Notes: generated by a model from the sequence alone, not told the origin. A stretch of 64,000 nt of DNA from Trichococcus collinsii (GCF_900107505.1 NZ_FNQH01000006.1:1-64000), one strand, 5' to 3'. Counted from the stretch's first letter, positions 42,531 to 52,474 are shown. Numbers and translations: made by a program.

Positions 42531-43391
42531 ATGTATAATGAAACCATGGATAAAAATAATAGAGAGTACACTGATAAGTTCACAGATTTTTCAAAAAAGA
42601 GCATCTCGGATTTCATTCTTTACAACAGTGGGATTGAATATTGTGAAGCTGGTTACAGCTACGGGCCAAAGCGCAGAGATTATCACTTTATTCATTTTGT
42701 TAAGGAGGGCAACGGCTCACTGGAAATTAATGATAAAAAGTTTGAGGTTCATGAGAATCAACTCTTTATTGTCCCTGCAGGCGAAATTTCTACTTATACT
42801 GCCTCAGTGGATTCACCGTGGAAATATTCCTGGATCGGTTTTCTGGGTATCCAATCGCATAATTATGTCCAAATGCTTATGCAGTCAAGCGAAGAACATT
42901 TTGTTCTGGACTGTGCGGATGCAGAATTGTATGAAACCAAAATAATGAAGATTATCGACATGTCCAACGATGACAGCACGGCTTCTTTCTTAAAGATCAA
43001 CGGGGTTATGTATGACATCATCGGAACACTGCTTGAAGAGTGCATCAAACATTCGAACACAACCTACTCCTCATCGGTTTCATCGAAAGCGGTGAGATAT
43101 ATGGATTTGCATTACCATGACGATATACACATCTCAGATATCGCTGACTTTGCTGGCATTCATCCCAGCTATTTAGCGGGAATCTTCAAGTCCGAAATGG
43201 GAATAAGTCCAAAAAAATATTTAACAAATCTAAAAATCAACAAAGCAAAAGAGTTACTGATAGCTACGGATGATCCGATCAATATCATCGGAAGCTCCGT
43301 AGGTTTCAGCGATGCCCTTTCATTCTCAAAGTTTTTCAGAAAAGAAACCAGCCTATCACCATCTCAATATCGAAAGGATTACAAAAAATGA
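42531..43391 (+). CDS. AraC family transcriptional regulator (MsmR/RafR-like)
   Basis: 286 residues. N-terminal cupin sugar-sensing domain (YHFIHFVKEGNGSLEINDKKFEVHENQLFIVPAGEISTY) and C-terminal double helix-turn-helix (YHDDIHISDIADFAGIHPSYLAGIFKSEMGISPKKYLTNLKINKAKELL; NIIGSSVGFSDALSFSKFFRKETSLSPSQYRKD). This layout is that of MsmR/RafR activators of raffinose-family sugar genes. The stop overlaps the aga start by 4 bp (ATGA), so the two are translationally coupled. The start could be ATG 42531 or ATG 42546; TATAAT lies between them and may be a promoter -10. Confidence 0.92.
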   Translation: MYNETMDKNNREYTDKFTDFSKKSISDFILYNSGIEYCEAGYSYGPKRRDYHFIHFVKEGNGSLEINDKKFEVHENQLFIVPAGEISTYTASVDSPWKYSWIGFLGIQSHNYVQMLMQSSEEHFVLDCADAELYETKIMKIIDMSNDDSTASFLKINGVMYDIIGTLLEECIKHSNTTYSSSVSSKAVRYMDLHYHDDIHISDIADFAGIHPSYLAGIFKSEMGISPKKYLTNLKINKAKELLIATDDPINIIGSSVGFSDALSFSKFFRKETSLSPSQYRKDYKK

Positions 43392-45580
43392 ACAAACAGA
43401 TGATTGTATACGATGATCAAAGGCAAGTCTTCCATCTTAGGAACGACAACATAAGCTATGTCTTTGAAATCGTTGAGGATACTTATTTGGCGCATCGCCA
43501 CTGGGGAAAACGGATTGAATCCTATTCTTTTTCGAATAAACCGACATTAAAAAAACGGACATTTGCAGCCATGAATATTCCCGAGCGTCCTGAATTCTCC
43601 CTTGAGTATGTGCCTCAGGAAGTCAGCTTCCCCAACCAAGGAGATTATCGTGAACCTTCCGTGCAGATAAGAATGCGCAATGGATATACCGTCAGCCGTT
43701 TTTCCTATGAGAAATTTGAAATTTCTGATGAGGCACCTACATTCACCGCCTTCCCTCATGCAAGGGACATGCCCGAATCAGCTTCTCAGACACTGATTGT
43801 TCATTTGGTCGATGCTATTTCAAACATCCGATTGTTGCTGTTTTATACGATTTTTGAAGACGCAGACGTAATCATACGTTCAAGCAAAATCATCAACGAG
43901 AGCAGTACCAGTGTGATGATTGAAAAGCTGTACAGCGCCTCAATTGATATGCGTTACGAGGGTCAGTTGAGTACCACTTTTTATGGAACACACCAAAAAG
44001 AATATCAATTGAACCGTCAGTCCATCAGCCATGGGAAGTTTTCAGTCGGCAGCAACCGCGGCGCAAGTGGCCCTCAATACCCGCCCTATTTCTCGATTTC
44101 TAAGGATGCCACAGAATTTTCCGGTGACGTACACGCAATGACATTGATCTATAGCGGCAACCATCTAAGCAATCTTGAAAGGGATCAGTATAATCATTTG
44201 CGTTTGCAGATTGGTTTGAACCCAGATACATTTACCTGGCAACTTGATCCGGGCGAATCCTTTCAGAGCCCTCAAGCTGTGCTGAGTTATAGCGACAACG
44301 GCTACAATGGAAATTCCAATGTGTTCCATCGGTTTTTCAATAAGCATTTGATTCCCCAAAACTGGGTCAACAAATCGCGTCCAATTCTGGTGAACAGCTG
44401 GGAAATGAGTTACTTCAACGTTTCCGAAAATATAATGAAAGACCTTATCGATTCTGCAAAGGAAATGGGCTTTGAGGCTGTTGTACTCGATGACGGGTGG
44501 TTCGGTGCGCGGAACAGCAGCCAGACTTCTCTTGGCGACTGGCAAGTAGATGAAAATAAATTCCCGAACGGCATCAAGCCCCTCGTTGATTATGCAAGGG
44601 AGCAGGGCCTGCAATTCGGTATTTGGTTTGAACCGGAAATGATCTCTCCTAACAGCAATCTGATGCAGAACCATCCAGATTGGGTCATGCGCACTGCGGA
44701 ATACGAACCCATTCTTGGAAGGAGTCAATACATTCTGGACCTAACCAAGGAAGAAGTCCAGACGTTCATTATCGACCTCCTCACTCGAAGCATCACAGAC
44801 TTCGGTGTCAGCTATATCAAATGGGACATGAACCGCCATATAACGGAACCAGCTGCGAACTTGATGAACAAATCTCAGGCGAACGAGTACTCGCATCGTT
44901 ACATGATGGGACTTTACAGCATACTCGATACGATCACGACGCTTTTCCCTGAAGTACTTTTTGAGAATTGCTCAAGCGGCGGTGGGAGATTGGATCCGGG
45001 GATGTTGTGCTTCATGCCCCAAACATGGGCCAGCGATAACACCGATGGGTTGGACAGACAAAGGATTCAATACGGCGCTTCCTATCTTTTTTCACCTTAT
45101 TCTTTGACTGGTCATGTTTCATCCATACCAAATCATCAAACGGGACGCATGACAGATTTTGAGACGAGAAAGCACCTCGCTTCCTCCACGAATATGGGAT
45201 ATGAGATGGATATCATGCAGCTTAGCGACCACGAAAAATCTGTCATCAAAACCCATGTTGAACAGTATAAGGAGGATAGGGATTTCTTGCTGGCAAGCGA
45301 ATTTTATCGATTGGAATCCCCCTTTGACACCAACCGCTGCACCTGGATGTTCACTGATCAAGCGAGAAAAAAAATCATTGTTTATGTCTTCCGCAATACT
45401 TATGATTTATCAGAGTTATCTTTACTGATTAAGATTCCCTATATTGACTTGAAAGCAAGCTACGTTGAAATCAACAGCCAGAAGCAATATTCCGGCTCAG
45501 AACTTTCTAATTGCGGTATTGCATTGGAGAACCAAAGCGGAGATTACGTAGCTGTTAGATTAGATTTTGAAAAGTGTTAA
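43388..45580 (+). CDS. aga: Alpha-galactosidase (GH36)
   Basis: 730-residue cytoplasmic GH36 alpha-galactosidase that removes galactose from melibiose, raffinose or stachyose. N-terminal beta-sandwich (YREPSVQIRMRNGYTVSRFSYEKFEI), then the (beta/alpha)8 barrel: VLDDGWFGARN, LGDWQVDENKFPNGIKPL, FGIWFEPEMISPNS, nucleophile Asp in SYIKWDMNRHITEP and acid/base Asp in QTWASDNTDGLDRQRIQYG; ENCSSGGGRLDPG is the family signature. Length fits the bacterial tetrameric group (~720-740). It is coupled to the AraC gene and divergent from scrBA: together these handle raffinose-type sugars, galactose and sucrose. No alpha-galactoside transporter is in the window. Confidence 0.96.
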   Translation: MNKQMIVYDDQRQVFHLRNDNISYVFEIVEDTYLAHRHWGKRIESYSFSNKPTLKKRTFAAMNIPERPEFSLEYVPQEVSFPNQGDYREPSVQIRMRNGYTVSRFSYEKFEISDEAPTFTAFPHARDMPESASQTLIVHLVDAISNIRLLLFYTIFEDADVIIRSSKIINESSTSVMIEKLYSASIDMRYEGQLSTTFYGTHQKEYQLNRQSISHGKFSVGSNRGASGPQYPPYFSISKDATEFSGDVHAMTLIYSGNHLSNLERDQYNHLRLQIGLNPDTFTWQLDPGESFQSPQAVLSYSDNGYNGNSNVFHRFFNKHLIPQNWVNKSRPILVNSWEMSYFNVSENIMKDLIDSAKEMGFEAVVLDDGWFGARNSSQTSLGDWQVDENKFPNGIKPLVDYAREQGLQFGIWFEPEMISPNSNLMQNHPDWVMRTAEYEPILGRSQYILDLTKEEVQTFIIDLLTRSITDFGVSYIKWDMNRHITEPAANLMNKSQANEYSHRYMMGLYSILDTITTLFPEVLFENCSSGGGRLDPGMLCFMPQTWASDNTDGLDRQRIQYGASYLFSPYSLTGHVSSIPNHQTGRMTDFETRKHLASSTNMGYEMDIMQLSDHEKSVIKTHVEQYKEDRDFLLASEFYRLESPFDTNRCTWMFTDQARKKIIVYVFRNTYDLSELSLLIKIPYIDLKASYVEINSQKQYSGSELSNCGIALENQSGDYVAVRLDFEKC

Positions 45581-45702
45581 ACTTAATAAAATGACATCTA
45601 TCATAGCCACCAAAAAAAGATAATTGTATAATGAGTGCGTAAACTTTTGCTCTACTCGTTTTTTCGCTATATGGACAGCTGTCAAAAGAGGGGAATCGCA
45701 AA

Positions 45703-46305
45703 ATGAAGACGTTCGAGGAAAAGTCCAGAAAATATTATAACCGCATCGCTGACAACTATGACCATTCGTTTGACAGCCTGGTCACCAATAAATTCAAAAA
45801 TTTCTTGCTGGAGGATATCGTCATCCATCCAAATGATGCTGTCCTGGATATTGCTTGCGGTAATGGTACCCTTCTGAAGATGCTTTCTGAAAGATGGAAG
45901 ATCCGAGGTTATGGTCTCGATATAGCTGATAAAATGATCAGGAACGCAAAAATAAAATGCCCAAATATGACCTTCGAAGTGAGTTCCTGTGATCATTCAT
46001 CGTTGCCTAGTCAATCTATTGACATAATCATCGTCTGCGCAGCTTACCATCATTTTCCGGACGTGAAAGCCTTCGCCCAGGAAGCGAACCGCCTTTTGAA
46101 GACTTCAGGCAGACTCTACATCGCGGATATGTATTTTCCTTTCATCCGTTTCCTGACAAACCCGCTGCTCCGTCATTGGAAAGCGGGGGATGTGAAATGT
46201 TACTCACCGAAAGAAATCAGCGCAAATTTCGAAGCAGTTGGTTTTGAACAGATTGGCTTCAAAAAAAGAGGATTCATGCAAATCGTGAAAATGCGGAAGC
46301 GATAA
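45703..46305 (+). CDS. Class I SAM-dependent methyltransferase
   Basis: 200 residues with a Rossmann methyltransferase fold: N-terminal YYNRIADNYDHSFDS, motif I VLDIACGNGTLLKML, motif II-like GYGLDIADKMIRNAK, motif IV IDIIIVCAAYHHFPDVKAFAQEANRLLKTSGRLYIADMYFP. The pattern is Methyltransf_11, as in UbiE-like and other small-molecule methyltransferases; the substrate is unknown. AAGAGGGGAATCGCAAA precedes the ATG at 45703. It is a single gene with a strong terminator. Confidence 0.88.
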   Translation: MKTFEEKSRKYYNRIADNYDHSFDSLVTNKFKNFLLEDIVIHPNDAVLDIACGNGTLLKMLSERWKIRGYGLDIADKMIRNAKIKCPNMTFEVSSCDHSSLPSQSIDIIIVCAAYHHFPDVKAFAQEANRLLKTSGRLYIADMYFPFIRFLTNPLLRHWKAGDVKCYSPKEISANFEAVGFEQIGFKKRGFMQIVKMRKR

Positions 46306-46310
46306 ATAAT

Positions 46311-46370
46311 AAAAAAGTCCAATACAAAACCGTAGTGCTCAGAGCTTACGGTTTTGTATTGGACTTTTCC
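46311..46370. terminator. Long terminator hairpin after the methyltransferase gene
   Basis: AAAAGTCCAATACAAAACCGTA (from 46313) pairs perfectly with its complement ending near 46367, 22 bp of stem with a short loop, and T-runs follow on both strands. It can terminate the methyltransferase gene and block antisense transcription from the minus-strand cluster. Confidence 0.9.
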
Positions 46371-46502
46371 ATTTGAGGATGATTTCAGATGGCGTGATAA
46401 AATTTGAATTTATTCGGGTGAATCTGCCAACTCTATAGTTTCAATCCATCTGGATCTACGCAAAGTTGAATCAAAATACACAACTCTTACAGAGAATATT
46501 CT

Positions 46503-47423
46503 TTACCTGTTCAAGACCATCTCTTCATCCGCATTCAGCAAAAGCTGATACAAGGCCCCCAACAAGTTCGCATCATTCAGGAAGCGGCAGCTGTCGATTT
46601 CAACTTCCGTCAATGTGTTCTCCAAGAAAGGCAGACCTGCGCGGATGGCGCGGTATTGTTTGCGGATTTCTTCGGTAACGATCGGTTGAGCGCTGATCCC
46701 ACCGCCGATGACGATCTTCTCGAGGTCAAGGATGGCTTGGACGTTGCAAATCATGTAGGCGATTTCCCTGGCGAAGGCTTCGAAAATCTGATAGACGCTC
46801 GGGTCCTTTTGGTTGATTGCTTCGAAAGCAGCTGCGCCGTCCTTTGTGTCCTCGGTCCCCAGTTCCAGGTTCACCTTCTTGACCAGCCCGACAGCCGAAC
46901 CGGTCTTGCCGTACATATCATCAAACGATGGCTTGCCGGATTGCTTCATCATGAAACTCAATTCACCTGCTTGGAAATTTTTACCTTGGTAGAGCTTCCC
47001 ATCAAGGATCAGCCCGCCGCCGATGCCGGTCCCGAGCACGAGTGCCAGGCCGTTCTCGATGCCAGTAAGGTTGCCGAGCCACAGCTCCGACAAAGCTGCA
47101 GCTTTGCCATCATTGATGACAGAAACCGGTACATCAAATTTCGGTTGGAATTCTTGGATGAAGGAAATCCCATCCAGGAATGGCAAGGCTCCGCCGAAGG
47201 AAATCAGGCCCGTTTCCGTATCGACTTTCCCCGGACAGCTGAAGGCGATCCCGCGAATTTCATCTTTCACCATTTCGATTTCATTTTCCAATGTGGCGAT
47301 GAATGCACCGTATTCATGCGGTGTCCCCACCTGCTTCTTGGACTGGATCTGCCCTGAATGGTCAATCAAGGCCAATTTGATGTTCGTGCCGCCGATATCG
47401 ATGCTTAAATAGTTTTTCTTCAT
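46503..47423 (-). CDS. ROK family sugar kinase
   Basis: 306 residues. N-terminal ATP site YLSIDIGGTNIKLALID, then VINDGKAAALSELWLGNLTGIENGLALVLGTGIGGGLILDGKLYQG (catalytic Asp and the DGxGxGGGxxxxG-like loop), and a C-terminal helical lobe. The zinc-binding CxCGxxGCxE motif of glucokinases is missing, as in beta-glucoside/other-sugar ROK kinases, so the substrate is uncertain. It is the last gene after GH43-GH42-GPH, but a terminator (47471-47510) separates it from the symporter, and it may phosphorylate the released hexose or pentose. Confidence 0.9.
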   Translation of the reverse strand: MKKNYLSIDIGGTNIKLALIDHSGQIQSKKQVGTPHEYGAFIATLENEIEMVKDEIRGIAFSCPGKVDTETGLISFGGALPFLDGISFIQEFQPKFDVPVSVINDGKAAALSELWLGNLTGIENGLALVLGTGIGGGLILDGKLYQGKNFQAGELSFMMKQSGKPSFDDMYGKTGSAVGLVKKVNLELGTEDTKDGAAAFEAINQKDPSVYQIFEAFAREIAYMICNVQAILDLEKIVIGGGISAQPIVTEEIRKQYRAIRAGLPFLENTLTEVEIDSCRFLNDANLLGALYQLLLNADEEMVLNR

Positions 47424-47470
47424 GTCAGTCCCGCCTTCGTTTATTTATTGAATGCATCCGCTCTTCAATA

Positions 47471-47510
47471 CAAAAAATCAGGGCTCGGCGAGTAGTCCGC
47501 CTCACCCTGA
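47471..47510 (-). terminator. Terminator between GPH symporter and ROK kinase genes
   Basis: TCAGGG (47478-47483) pairs with CCCTGA (47505-47510), with an inner GCGGA/TCCGC-like stem; on minus TTTTTTGTATT follows. Confidence 0.8.
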
Positions 47511-47516
47511 ACACGA

Positions 47517-48920
47517 TTATTGTTTCAATTTTCGTTCATCTAAGTCTTTGATAATATTATCATATTCTTTGTCCAATTTATACATGTAGATGAAAATTAA
47601 CGAAACCGCTGTCAGTGCCAGCGGAACATAAATGTAGACAGCATTGACTGCACTGATTGCACTGCTTGTTTGCACTGCCGCTTCTCCGTCGTATCCGCCG
47701 GCTGAGATGATCCAACCCAAGACGGCACCACCCAAACCGGAACCTACTTTGCTGCCGAATGAAGAAGCTGAGTTTGCCAAACCGGCTGTTCGGATGCCGG
47801 TTTTCCATTCACCGTATTCGATTGTATCAGAAAGCATTCCCCACAGACAAGAAGCTGCAAATCCTCCGCCGATACCCTTGATAATATTTCCGGCCAAAAT
47901 CATGGAATAAGTCGTACCTGCCATGATCATCACGATGTAACCCAATGTTGTCACCAACATACCGACCAAAATTACGTTTCGTTTACCCATCCGTTTGATG
48001 AAAGGAGCAGTGAAGAACATTGTCGAAATCTGCGCAATCGTCGTCGCATTTCCTAGAGGAACAACAAAGGAAGGATCATTCAAAACTGTTTTAGCATAAT
48101 AGACCGCACTTCCGCCATTAACCGTCAGGGACAAGTACAGCAGGAAAATGACCGCAGCCATCATCAGCCAATATTTGTTCTTGAGCAATGCTTTGAACTC
48201 TTCTTTGACACTAGTCTTATTTTCTTCTGTGCGTTCCACTTCGATTACACGTTCATGCGTGAACATGAAAGTGAACAACAGGATTGCAACCGTCATGAGT
48301 CCAAATACAGCAAACGTCAAAGTCCAAGCACGTGGATCGCCACCGAAGTAATCGACGAATTTCAGCGTGAAAGTGTTGATGAACAAAGTTCCTGCAGTCG
48401 CCAAAAGCATCCGGAAAGTTCCAAGCAAGGCGCGTTCATACTGATTCTGGGTCATCATCGCATTCATCGTTGCATAAGGGACATTGATTGCCGTAAAGAT
48501 GATTGTAGTAACTAAATTATAGCTCAAAAAAACATAAACGATTTTGAACATATCACTTGCGTTCGCCGGCACAGAGAACAGCAGGATGGCGGAGAGCGCG
48601 TAAGGAATCGCCATGCGCATGACCCAAACCCTGGCTTTCCCGAACTTCGAAGATGTCCGGTCTACTATGATGCCCATGACGATGTCGCTAAATCCGTCGA
48701 AAATCCTGGAAATCAGCATAATGCTCCCTACGGCAGCCGCATTGACATGCACAACGTCCGTATAATAATACACCAGGAAAATGGAAATCGCCGAATAGAC
48801 GATATTGCTTGCAAAATCCCCTGACCCGTACGCAAACCGCTCCAAAAATGACAGCGATGCTTTCGGATCCGAATTGTATTTTACACCTAATTGATTCTTT
48901 ACTTCAGTTTGTGTTGCCAT
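47517..48920 (-). CDS. GPH family glycoside-cation symporter
   Basis: 467 residues, twelve membrane segments, of the glycoside-pentoside-hexuronide:cation symporter family. Signatures: FAYGSGDFASNIVYSAISIFLVYYYTDVVHVNAAAVGSIMLISRIFDGFSDIVMGIIVDRTSSKFGKARVWV (conserved D(G/A)xxDxxxGxxxD near residues 70-90) and later GIGGGFAASCLWGMLSDTIEYGEWKTGIR. No C-terminal EIIA domain is present. It imports oligosaccharides or glycosides with H+ or Na+. Directly downstream of GH42 (27 bp), so it most likely brings in the substrate of the GH42/GH43 pair. Confidence 0.93.
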   Translation of the reverse strand: MATQTEVKNQLGVKYNSDPKASLSFLERFAYGSGDFASNIVYSAISIFLVYYYTDVVHVNAAAVGSIMLISRIFDGFSDIVMGIIVDRTSSKFGKARVWVMRMAIPYALSAILLFSVPANASDMFKIVYVFLSYNLVTTIIFTAINVPYATMNAMMTQNQYERALLGTFRMLLATAGTLFINTFTLKFVDYFGGDPRAWTLTFAVFGLMTVAILLFTFMFTHERVIEVERTEENKTSVKEEFKALLKNKYWLMMAAVIFLLYLSLTVNGGSAVYYAKTVLNDPSFVVPLGNATTIAQISTMFFTAPFIKRMGKRNVILVGMLVTTLGYIVMIMAGTTYSMILAGNIIKGIGGGFAASCLWGMLSDTIEYGEWKTGIRTAGLANSASSFGSKVGSGLGGAVLGWIISAGGYDGEAAVQTSSAISAVNAVYIYVPLALTAVSLIFIYMYKLDKEYDNIIKDLDERKLKQ

Positions 48921-48947
48921 ATTTTTAATACCCCTTCCACTGCTCTA

Positions 48948-50969
48948 TTATTGTTGTTCATTTTCCAGAATCACAAGATCCCACGGCTTGATGATAAGGC
49001 TTTCATTCTTAGCAATATTTCTTTTCTCTCTTAACGACATTCCTTCAGTTGGGGAAGCGACCGCCAGTTCTTTCTCGGAATAATTAAAGAGATACGTCAG
49101 TTCATTTCCAAATTGATTGGTGCCTTTTTTGACGATGATCGGAAATGCATATTCACTCATTTGATAAGCAAACAGTTCTTCGAAAATTTTCCTGATTACC
49201 TGGCTGAAACTCTGGTCGTCCATCATGCAGCCAACATAGACAGCTTTGCCTTTTCCGTACTCGTTTGCAGTGATTGCGACATCCCGGTCTCCTGGCGCAT
49301 GGTCGTAGCTTGCCAACACAGTTGCTTCATCTGGTTCCAACATTTCCATGAATCCTTGCACTTCTGCATCCTTTTCGAATGAAAAGAATTCGCTTGTCAA
49401 ACGAGTCTTGCTTGGAATCGCGAATTGGTTGTACTGCATGCCAAAGGTTTCCTGCAGCCCTTTCGGCGTGCCTTCATACGAAATCTTCAAGTGTTCATTC
49501 GCGACTGCCGTTTTGAAAGTGGACAGTAGATTCCCGCCCTTCTCGACAAAGGCTGCCAATTCCCGATAGGTTTCATCTGATGCGCTGTACAGAGCCGGAA
49601 CAACCAAAATCTCATAGTCCGTCCAACCCACCATATCTGGCGTCACGATATCGCACTCGATGTTCAGATTGTATAGTTGGGTGTAATACGCCAAAACGAT
49701 ATCATTGTAGCTGATGCTCGATTGGAAAGCCGCATTCAGGTCCACAGGGAACCATTTCAACGCTGTCAAAGCTTCATTGCTGACCACAAGTGCCACTTTA
49801 TTGTGCTTCTTCAGATTGACCAGTTTCGGCGACAAGTCTTTCCATTCGCTGCCGATCGTCACCGCCTCCCGGTAGGTAGCATTTTCCTTGAAGTCATGGC
49901 TCAACAGCCCTCTCCAATAAGACTCGCAGGCATTATGGATCGAATGCCAGTGCCAATACATCACCATGTTTGCTCCCGATGCAAGATGGCTATAAGCTTG
50001 CAACAGCAACTGGGTACGGAATGGCGTCCATTGCGGAAAACCTTGTGCTTCCGTTTCCAACACCAAATAATTGTCCTTTTTCAGGCTGCGCGTGCTGTCC
50101 CCACAGAAGGCGATTTCCTTGCCTGTCAGCAGATCCTGCGTCGGATGGTAGATGTCGCAGCCTGCGATTGTGATGGCTTGGCTAGCTTTGTAGTGATTCA
50201 CTTCCGGCTGGACCCCATAGGAGTACCCTCGCCACTCGAAGTCAAAGTTCTGTGTTAGGAACTGGTCCTCCCGTCTGTACTCATTGACGATGTCCGCTTG
50301 CCATTGCAGAAATTCATCGACCAGAAGCCGTTGGTATTCTTCAAATGCTGCGCCTAGACTACCATTGATTGTGCCGTTCACGTCAGGGAAGTTCTCCCAG
50401 GAATCGATCCGGTTACTCCAATAATCCAACCCATAGGCGGCGTTCAGCTTGTCCAAATCGCCGTCGAATAACCTTTTCAGATGCTCTACGAATGCTATTT
50501 GGACATTTTTCCCGGAAGTCCCGTAGGCTTTCGTTTCATTGTCCAGTTGGAAGCCGATAACATTCGCTCTATTGGCGGTCCGCTCGATCAGTTTGCGGAT
50601 GACCCGTTCCGAATGGTAAAGATAAGTCTTGTTCGTGATGTCCATTATTTGGCGTTGGCCGTAGATGGCCCGTCCGCTGCCTTTTCGAGTCACCATCACC
50701 TCCGCATCCATATCGACAAGCCAGCTCGGGACTGCATAAGTAGGCGTGCCGATGATCACTTTGATGCCAGCCTTCTCCATTTCATCTATAACCAGATCCA
50801 CAGAAGAGAAGTCGAATTCTCCTGGGCTCTTTTCATAAGTGGACCAAGTGGATTCCGCAATCCTGACGACATTGATGCCCGCCTTCTTCATCATCTCGAT
50901 GTCTTCCTTCAAACGATCATAAGGCAGATATTCATAGTAGTAAGCTACTCCGTACAAAATTTCTTCCAT
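48948..50969 (-). CDS. Beta-galactosidase (GH42)
   Basis: 673-residue GH42 enzyme: TIM barrel with GVAYYYEYLPYDRLKEDIEMMKKAGINVVRIAESTWSTYEKSPGEFDFSSVD, acid/base Glu in VIGFQLDNETKAYG, nucleophile Glu in YLVLETEAQGFPQWTP, then the trimerisation domain (ILVVPALYSASDETYRELAAFVEKGGNLLSTF) and a small C-terminal domain. GH42 enzymes hydrolyse beta-galactosides or alpha-L-arabinopyranosides from plant polysaccharides rather than lactose in many species. No signal peptide is present, so it acts inside the cell on imported oligosaccharides. It sits between GH43 and the GPH symporter. Confidence 0.94.
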   Translation of the reverse strand: MEEILYGVAYYYEYLPYDRLKEDIEMMKKAGINVVRIAESTWSTYEKSPGEFDFSSVDLVIDEMEKAGIKVIIGTPTYAVPSWLVDMDAEVMVTRKGSGRAIYGQRQIMDITNKTYLYHSERVIRKLIERTANRANVIGFQLDNETKAYGTSGKNVQIAFVEHLKRLFDGDLDKLNAAYGLDYWSNRIDSWENFPDVNGTINGSLGAAFEEYQRLLVDEFLQWQADIVNEYRREDQFLTQNFDFEWRGYSYGVQPEVNHYKASQAITIAGCDIYHPTQDLLTGKEIAFCGDSTRSLKKDNYLVLETEAQGFPQWTPFRTQLLLQAYSHLASGANMVMYWHWHSIHNACESYWRGLLSHDFKENATYREAVTIGSEWKDLSPKLVNLKKHNKVALVVSNEALTALKWFPVDLNAAFQSSISYNDIVLAYYTQLYNLNIECDIVTPDMVGWTDYEILVVPALYSASDETYRELAAFVEKGGNLLSTFKTAVANEHLKISYEGTPKGLQETFGMQYNQFAIPSKTRLTSEFFSFEKDAEVQGFMEMLEPDEATVLASYDHAPGDRDVAITANEYGKGKAVYVGCMMDDQSFSQVIRKIFEELFAYQMSEYAFPIIVKKGTNQFGNELTYLFNYSEKELAVASPTEGMSLREKRNIAKNESLIIKPWDLVILENEQQ

Positions 50970-50995
50970 GTGTCCTCCTCCAAAAAAATGATTGA

Positions 50996-52441
50996 TTACC
51001 CTAACGCAAAAGCCTTGAAATCGATGGTTCCCATACCTTCATAGCGGAAGAACAATGGCTTTTCACCCACGACACTGTCGGATACATTCGCTTCAAATGT
51101 TTGCCATTCCGGTGAAGGGCTTACATGAATTTTCGCGATCGGTGCTTTTTCCAATTCCGTATAAACACCCAACAGACCTTTTCCGGGCCCGCGCGTCGTG
51201 ACTGAAAGAGAGTCCAAATCATCGAAATGGAAATACTTGAATCCGGCGACCGATCCGTCCTTCAGGTTGTGTATGTACTGGCTTGGATTATTTTGGCTAT
51301 CATCCTTTTCCTGCGTGAAGCAAGGATGCTCTTCTTTTTCCGATACTTCCGTGCTCTTCAATGCGCCGCTGCCGCTGTACAGTTGGCAAGCGATCGCAGC
51401 CGGATAGCTGCCGGTTCCTCTAAGCGGTCCTTGATTCAAACCGCAACTGGTCATTTCGGCCATTTCAAATCGGCCGTCTGCCGTCATCAGTAATTTTTCG
51501 GCCACCCCTTGTCGCGAAAACTCGGTGTAATTCGTTTGACGATGCCCGAAAATGTAGTATTCACCATTGATGCAGGCCACAGAACCGTGATTGTTTCCCC
51601 AATAGTTCACTTCCTCTGTGTTCCCTTGGAAACCGATATCCCCGTTGGAATGAAGGCTTCCGCCGTAGATAAAACCCTTGTCAGGATAATCACTGATCGC
51701 GTATGCCAATTCATGGCTTAACTCCGAGGAATAGATGAAGTAGTACTTGCCGTGGAACTTGCGGATCGAACTTGCCTCATAGAAAGCGTGCCCTTCGAAA
51801 TCCGTGCCTTCGCTGTCCCAGGTATTCGGGATCAGCTGGACCGGGGCCGTTTTGACCGTCAGCATATCCGCTTCCAGTTCGGTCACATAGTTTCCGCATT
51901 CACCGAGTGTTTGACCGAAGTGCTCCGCGAACATCTCCCGGAACGCTTCGTTAGGACCGAATCCCGTATACAGCCAAACCCGGTTATCTTCATCAACCAA
52001 AACACCTGGATCGAACTGGAAAGCATCCGTGGATTTTTCGCCCAACAAGGTCCCTTCAGGATGATGGACTGCACCGTAATATTCAAAAGGCCCTTCAGGT
52101 TGGTCCGCTACCGCTACGGAAATCTGATTGATAAAATCCATCCCGTAATACATATAGAATCTACCGTCCTGCCCTTGGACGACATCAGGCGCGAACATAT
52201 TGAATTTTCCTTCCGGATTCAAAGGATCCTGGTCCTTTTTGTAGATGACCCCTTCAAACCACCAGTCGCTAAGATCGTCCACCGGAGCGGAGTAGCCGAC
52301 ATAATCATTGACGCAATAAAAATCACCGTTGAACCGGTCATGGCTCCCGTACACATACACCCGGTCCCCGAAGACTTTTGGCTCCCCGTCCGGGATGTAT
52401 TCATCATTCGGCAAATAAGGATTAAAGACTTGTTTTTTCAT
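50996..52441 (-). CDS. Family 43 glycoside hydrolase
   Basis: 481 residues. Five-bladed propeller of GH43: KKQVFNPYLPNDEYIPDGEPKVFGDRVYVYGSHDRFNG (catalytic base Asp region), FNMFAPDVVQGQDGRFYMYYG (second Asp), and FEGHAFYEASSIRKFHGKYYFIYSS with the acid Glu. A C-terminal beta-sandwich (~360-481) ends LFFRYEGMGTIDFKAFAL, carbohydrate-binding-like. Family 43 covers arabinosidases, xylosidases and galactan exo-hydrolases; which applies is unclear, though pairing with GH42 hints at arabinogalactan fragments. ATG at 52441 follows AAGGA at 10 nt. A cre-like site and promoter lie at 52471-52488. Confidence 0.9.
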   Translation of the reverse strand: MKKQVFNPYLPNDEYIPDGEPKVFGDRVYVYGSHDRFNGDFYCVNDYVGYSAPVDDLSDWWFEGVIYKKDQDPLNPEGKFNMFAPDVVQGQDGRFYMYYGMDFINQISVAVADQPEGPFEYYGAVHHPEGTLLGEKSTDAFQFDPGVLVDEDNRVWLYTGFGPNEAFREMFAEHFGQTLGECGNYVTELEADMLTVKTAPVQLIPNTWDSEGTDFEGHAFYEASSIRKFHGKYYFIYSSELSHELAYAISDYPDKGFIYGGSLHSNGDIGFQGNTEEVNYWGNNHGSVACINGEYYIFGHRQTNYTEFSRQGVAEKLLMTADGRFEMAEMTSCGLNQGPLRGTGSYPAAIACQLYSGSGALKSTEVSEKEEHPCFTQEKDDSQNNPSQYIHNLKDGSVAGFKYFHFDDLDSLSVTTRGPGKGLLGVYTELEKAPIAKIHVSPSPEWQTFEANVSDSVVGEKPLFFRYEGMGTIDFKAFALG

Positions 52442-52474
52442 TCGCAACACATCCTTTTTCTTTATACCCGTATA

